From NCBI RefSeq assembly GCF_030296015.1, contig NZ_AP027368.1, forward strand, positions 4,512,839 to 4,576,838: a stretch of DNA of 64,000 nucleotides. Direction: 5' to 3'. A program made the translations under genes and the position numbers. The notes beneath the pieces were generated by a model. That model had not been told where the DNA came from and searched no databases. It saw only the letters and a list, made by a program, of their open reading frames with translations. This document shows, in pieces, positions 61,048 through 64,000 of this stretch. Origin of the DNA: Ferrimonas sp. YFM. Lineage in GTDB: Bacteria; Pseudomonadota; Gammaproteobacteria; Enterobacterales; Shewanellaceae. Each line of letters opens with the position of its first letter. Positions within the stretch are counted from its first letter, which is position 1.

Positions 61048-64000
61048 CTACAACTTAACCATCCGCTGCATGCTCTGGCTCAAAGAAGCTTTGAAAGCCG
61101 CATCTTTGGCAAATCGTTTGTAGAATTCCATGTCGACCAAGCGATGTTTGAGCATCACCTCCGTCAACATCTTCTCCCAAGCTAATTGGCGGTTATGAGG
61201 GTCAGGGTTATTCTGGTACTTAGCCTCGAAGTCTGGATGGTTCTTCATGCTTTCAGCGATCTTTATGAACTTGATCCGATTCTCTTCAGGTGTAGCGTCC
61301 CACCCCTGAAACCAGTGCTCGTTGAAAGCTTGGACAATCTCATCAAGAGGATTGGTTTCCTTTTCACCGCCGTGAGCTCCTCGTGGATTGGGATTTTGCG
61401 GATCTAGCTCAGTTTCTTCGGCATCCAAACCTATCTTATGATTCAGCTTCACCCGCTCCAGACCATAGGAACTTAGATCAACCGACTCCAACAACTCATC
61501 CAATACATCCGCTTCAGGATCTTCCAACTTCAGCTTTGGAATCAAAAACTTGAGGAACCAAAACAACTTCTCCCATAACACCACTTCATAAGGCATAATA
61601 GAGGCCATTTGGCCGTAGATCTTCACGAACTGCTTGGCCTTAATCTTAAAGTCCGCTTTATCCTCATTTTCCAGCTCCAACTCATTGTTGAAGCGGGCAG
61701 CAGCAGTATCGATAAGCGGGCTCAACTCTTGAGCATCCACGCCATCAATAAAGCGGGTAGTGAACTGGTCTACTTCATGCCACTCGTAGACACCCACATC
61801 ATCCATGGCGTCCTTCAACTCGTGCAGCACGTTCACATCAGTTGCTTCGGACAAGGTGGTCGCGGTGTAAAAGGGGTCAAACGAGCTCTTGATATCCTCA
61901 ACGGTATTGAAGAAATCCAGGACAAACAAGTCTTCTGTCTTTTTGCCCAGTTTCGGGGCAGAACGGTTCAGCCGCGACAGGGTCTGCACACACAGCACCC
62001 CAGGGAGTTTCTTGTCCACATACATTGAGCAAAGCTTGGGCTGATCAAAGCCGGTCAAATACTTATTCGCTACTACCAACAGGCGATATTCATCGGAATC
62101 GAACTTGTCTTTGGTCTCGGTATCAGCAAAACCATTCAGGCTCGCTTCTGTATGCTCAATCCCATCGACCTTTTTGGTTTCTGAGAATGCCACCGCTACT
62201 TTGAATGGGTTGCCCATCTGCTCCAACTGGCGTGTAATAGCTTTGTAGTAACGGATAGCTGTCTCAATATTCTGCGTGACCACCATACCTTTGCCTTTGC
62301 CCTTAAGCTTCTTGGCATTCACCACATGGGGGATAAAATGGTCGAGCATTATCTCCGCTTTGATATCGATGGTCTGCTGACTCCGCTCCACATAGGCTCG
62401 CAGCTTTTTCTGGGCTTTCCTGCTATCAAACTCTGGGTTTTCAGCGATCGACTTCTCAATCTCGTAGTAGCTCTTGTAGGTGGTGTAGTTGGCCAATACA
62501 TCAAGGATGAACCCCTCCTCAATGGCCTGCTTCATTGAGTACAGGTGGAACGACTTAAAGCTTCCGTCATCCTGCCGCTCACCAAACTTCTCCAAAGTGG
62601 AGTTTTTAGGCGTTGCAGTGAAGGCTAAGTAGGAGGCATTACCTCGCATCTTTCGGGCACGCATTGCCTGCAGGATCTTATCCTGAGCATCCTCGTACTC
62701 CTCATCAGAGCCCATCGCCTTGTTCATGTTGTCATGGGCAGAGCCCGATTGAGAGCTGTGCGCCTCATCAATGATCACGGCAAAGCGCTTATTGCTAAGA
62801 TCAGATATCCCATCGATGATGTAGGGAAACTTCTGAATGGTGGTAATGATGATCTTCTTACCGATCTCAAGCGCCGATTTGAGTTCTGCCGAGCGATTAG
62901 CGTGCGCGACAATGTTCTTAACCTCAGAGAACTCTTTGATGGTGTCCCGCAGTTGCTTGTCCAGCAAACGACGGTCAGTCACCACGATCACCGAATCAAA
63001 TAACGGCTGTTCAATGCCACAGCTCCCCGGCACCTCATTACTAACAGGATATGCCTCAATAAGCTGAAATGCAGCCCAAGTAATAGAGTTGGACTTACCC
63101 GAGCCAGCCGAGTGCTGAATAAGGTAGGTCTGCCCCACCCCTCGGTTGCATGCATCATCAATCAGCTTACGCACCACATCCATCTGGTGATAACGGGGAA
63201 AAAACAATGTGCGCTTATTCAGCGGCGTTTTGCTGGTGCCATCCAATCGGACAAAGTGCTGAATGATATTGGCCAGGCTCTCCTTGGTGAACACCTCTTC
63301 CCACAGGTAAGCCGTCTTATGGCCGTGAGGATTAGGCGGATTCCCCTTACCATGGTCGTAGCCCTTATTGAACGGCAAGAAGAAGGTTTTTTTTCCAGCC
63401 AGCTTGGTCGTCATATAGACCTCATCGGTATCCACCGCCATATGCACCAGACATCGACCAAAACTCAATAGCGGCTGGGTAGAATCACGATCTTCCTTGT
63501 ACTGCTTCTGCCCATGGTAACGGGCATTCTGACCGGTCCAAGCGTTCTTTAACTCCAGTGTGACCACAGGGATACCGTTGATAAACAGCACCATGTCGAT
63601 CTCCTGCAGCGGCCTTTGCTTGTTGTAGCGAACCTGCCGAGTACAGCTGAAGATATTGGCGTCGAAGTTTTGCTTAACCCGCTCACTGCTGCTGGCCAGC
63701 GGTGCCGGGCACATCAAGATCAGGTGGGCGTCATCAACGCTCAGGCCCTTTTTCAGCAAGTGCAAGATCCCATGCTTGCTGATCAACCGGTCAAACCGTT
63801 CCAGCACCTTGCGCTGCCAATCATTGGGGCTGTTGCGCTTAAGCTTCTCCAGCTCCTGTTCCTGTGTCAGCTCTAGGAATTGCCAGAAGTACTTGGTATC
63901 CAGCGCATACTGCATATCAAAGTCATCCGGCACTCCCAACTGGAATCGGCGATTACCATAGTTCGGAACGGCCCCACCCAGTTTAAGAGTCTCAACACAG
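61048..64000 (-). CDS. hsdR: type I restriction endonuclease subunit R (5' end outside window)
   Basis: The frame is open to the window edge, so the N terminus is missing. Visible are the PD-(D/E)XK nuclease (EIDMVLFINGIPVVTLELKN), Walker A AGSGKSNSITW, the DEAH box IIDEAHSSQSG, TATPKNSTL and RLNRSAPKLGKK of the translocase, and a helical C-terminal region. HsdR cuts DNA after ATP-driven translocation when the HsdM/HsdS complex meets unmodified sites. hsdM and hsdS are not in the window and should lie to the right. The next two genes are not usual type I partners. Confidence 0.93.
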   Translation of the reverse strand, partial: CVETLKLGGAVPNYGNRRFQLGVPDDFDMQYALDTKYFWQFLELTQEQELEKLKRNSPNDWQRKVLERFDRLISKHGILHLLKKGLSVDDAHLILMCPAPLASSSERVKQNFDANIFSCTRQVRYNKQRPLQEIDMVLFINGIPVVTLELKNAWTGQNARYHGQKQYKEDRDSTQPLLSFGRCLVHMAVDTDEVYMTTKLAGKKTFFLPFNKGYDHGKGNPPNPHGHKTAYLWEEVFTKESLANIIQHFVRLDGTSKTPLNKRTLFFPRYHQMDVVRKLIDDACNRGVGQTYLIQHSAGSGKSNSITWAAFQLIEAYPVSNEVPGSCGIEQPLFDSVIVVTDRRLLDKQLRDTIKEFSEVKNIVAHANRSAELKSALEIGKKIIITTIQKFPYIIDGISDLSNKRFAVIIDEAHSSQSGSAHDNMNKAMGSDEEYEDAQDKILQAMRARKMRGNASYLAFTATPKNSTLEKFGERQDDGSFKSFHLYSMKQAIEEGFILDVLANYTTYKSYYEIEKSIAENPEFDSRKAQKKLRAYVERSQQTIDIKAEIMLDHFIPHVVNAKKLKGKGKGMVVTQNIETAIRYYKAITRQLEQMGNPFKVAVAFSETKKVDGIEHTEASLNGFADTETKDKFDSDEYRLLVVANKYLTGFDQPKLCSMYVDKKLPGVLCVQTLSRLNRSAPKLGKKTEDLFVLDFFNTVEDIKSSFDPFYTATTLSEATDVNVLHELKDAMDDVGVYEWHEVDQFTTRFIDGVDAQELSPLIDTAAARFNNELELENEDKADFKIKAKQFVKIYGQMASIMPYEVVLWEKLFWFLKFLIPKLKLEDPEADVLDELLESVDLSSYGLERVKLNHKIGLDAEETELDPQNPNPRGAHGGEKETNPLDEIVQAFNEHWFQGWDATPEENRIKFIKIAESMKNHPDFEAKYQNNPDPHNRQLAWEKMLTEVMLKHRLVDMEFYKRFAKDAAFKASLSQSMQRMVKL

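Larger units (their letters stand above)
57612..64000. other. AT-rich genomic island (left end; right end outside window)
   Basis: From about 57.6 kb the sequence changes to lower GC and different codon use, with three long same-strand genes (Hsp70-like ATPase, GrpE-like protein, hsdR). 57612-57793 is non-coding. No integrase or tRNA is seen at this end. Confidence 0.7.

Noticed and set aside
1-64000. CRISPR array
   Set aside because: No regularly spaced short repeats were seen on either strand.

Overview
The window looks like chromosomal DNA from a marine gammaproteobacterium of the Alteromonadales, close to Ferrimonas or Shewanella. This is inferred from gene content, not from a database match: a DUF3305/DUF3306/ferredoxin formate dehydrogenase accessory set, a fused MobB-MoeA, an octaheme c-type cytochrome lipoprotein, RstAB-MipA-DUF3019 cassettes, and the secB-gpsA, argX-hisR-like and gpmI-envC-ctpA-yibQ gene orders. 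Most of the window is GC-rich and dense with coding sequence. The last 6.4 kb, and a 1.5 kb insert near 45 kb, are visibly more AT-rich.

Layout. 1-15 kb is a molybdenum/tungsten and formate dehydrogenase region: a ferredoxin-like protein (cut by the window start), DUF3306 and DUF3305 on the minus strand; divergent fdhD and a HTH/substrate-binding-like regulator; an unrecognised 493-residue protein; a sensor kinase and NtrC-type regulator; then tupABC, mobA, mobB-moeA and moaA. 15-24 kb has tRNA-His and tRNA-Arg, rep, ubiK, an acetyltransferase, dsbA, a membrane kinase with an unusual ArsR-type response regulator, the octaheme cytochrome and a SLAC1/TDT channel. 24-31 kb holds two RstAB-like systems facing each other, each with exported partners. 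31-37 kb is mixed (lipoprotein, SDR, radical SAM, DUF2141/hydroxylase, TrmO-like, AraC). 38-44.6 kb is a nine-gene Mrp-type cation/proton antiporter operon with a rearranged subunit plan. 44.6-46.3 kb carries a thrombospondin type 3 repeat protein between two 232-bp direct repeats of the end of the last antiporter gene. 46.3-57.3 kb is core (flavoprotein, gpsA, secB, rhodanese, gpmI, envC, ctpA, yibQ) plus a SnoaL-like lipoprotein, an AraC regulator and an orphan protein. From about 57.6 kb an AT-rich island begins inside the start of a YkgJ-type gene and holds an actin/Hsp70-like ATPase, a helical protein with a GrpE-like C terminus, and hsdR (running out of the window).

How the parts fit. 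The two transcription units around fdhD and tupA share one control architecture: a -24/-12 sigma-54 promoter, a CRP-like site and CATTTTG-centred palindromes. The only sigma-54 activator in the window (7865-9241) lies directly between them, so formate dehydrogenase maturation, tungstate/molybdate uptake and cofactor synthesis may form one regulon. The most likely undescribed system is the hsdR, GrpE-like, Hsp70-like operon at the right end: a type I restriction subunit coupled to a private chaperone-like ATPase and a possible exchange factor.
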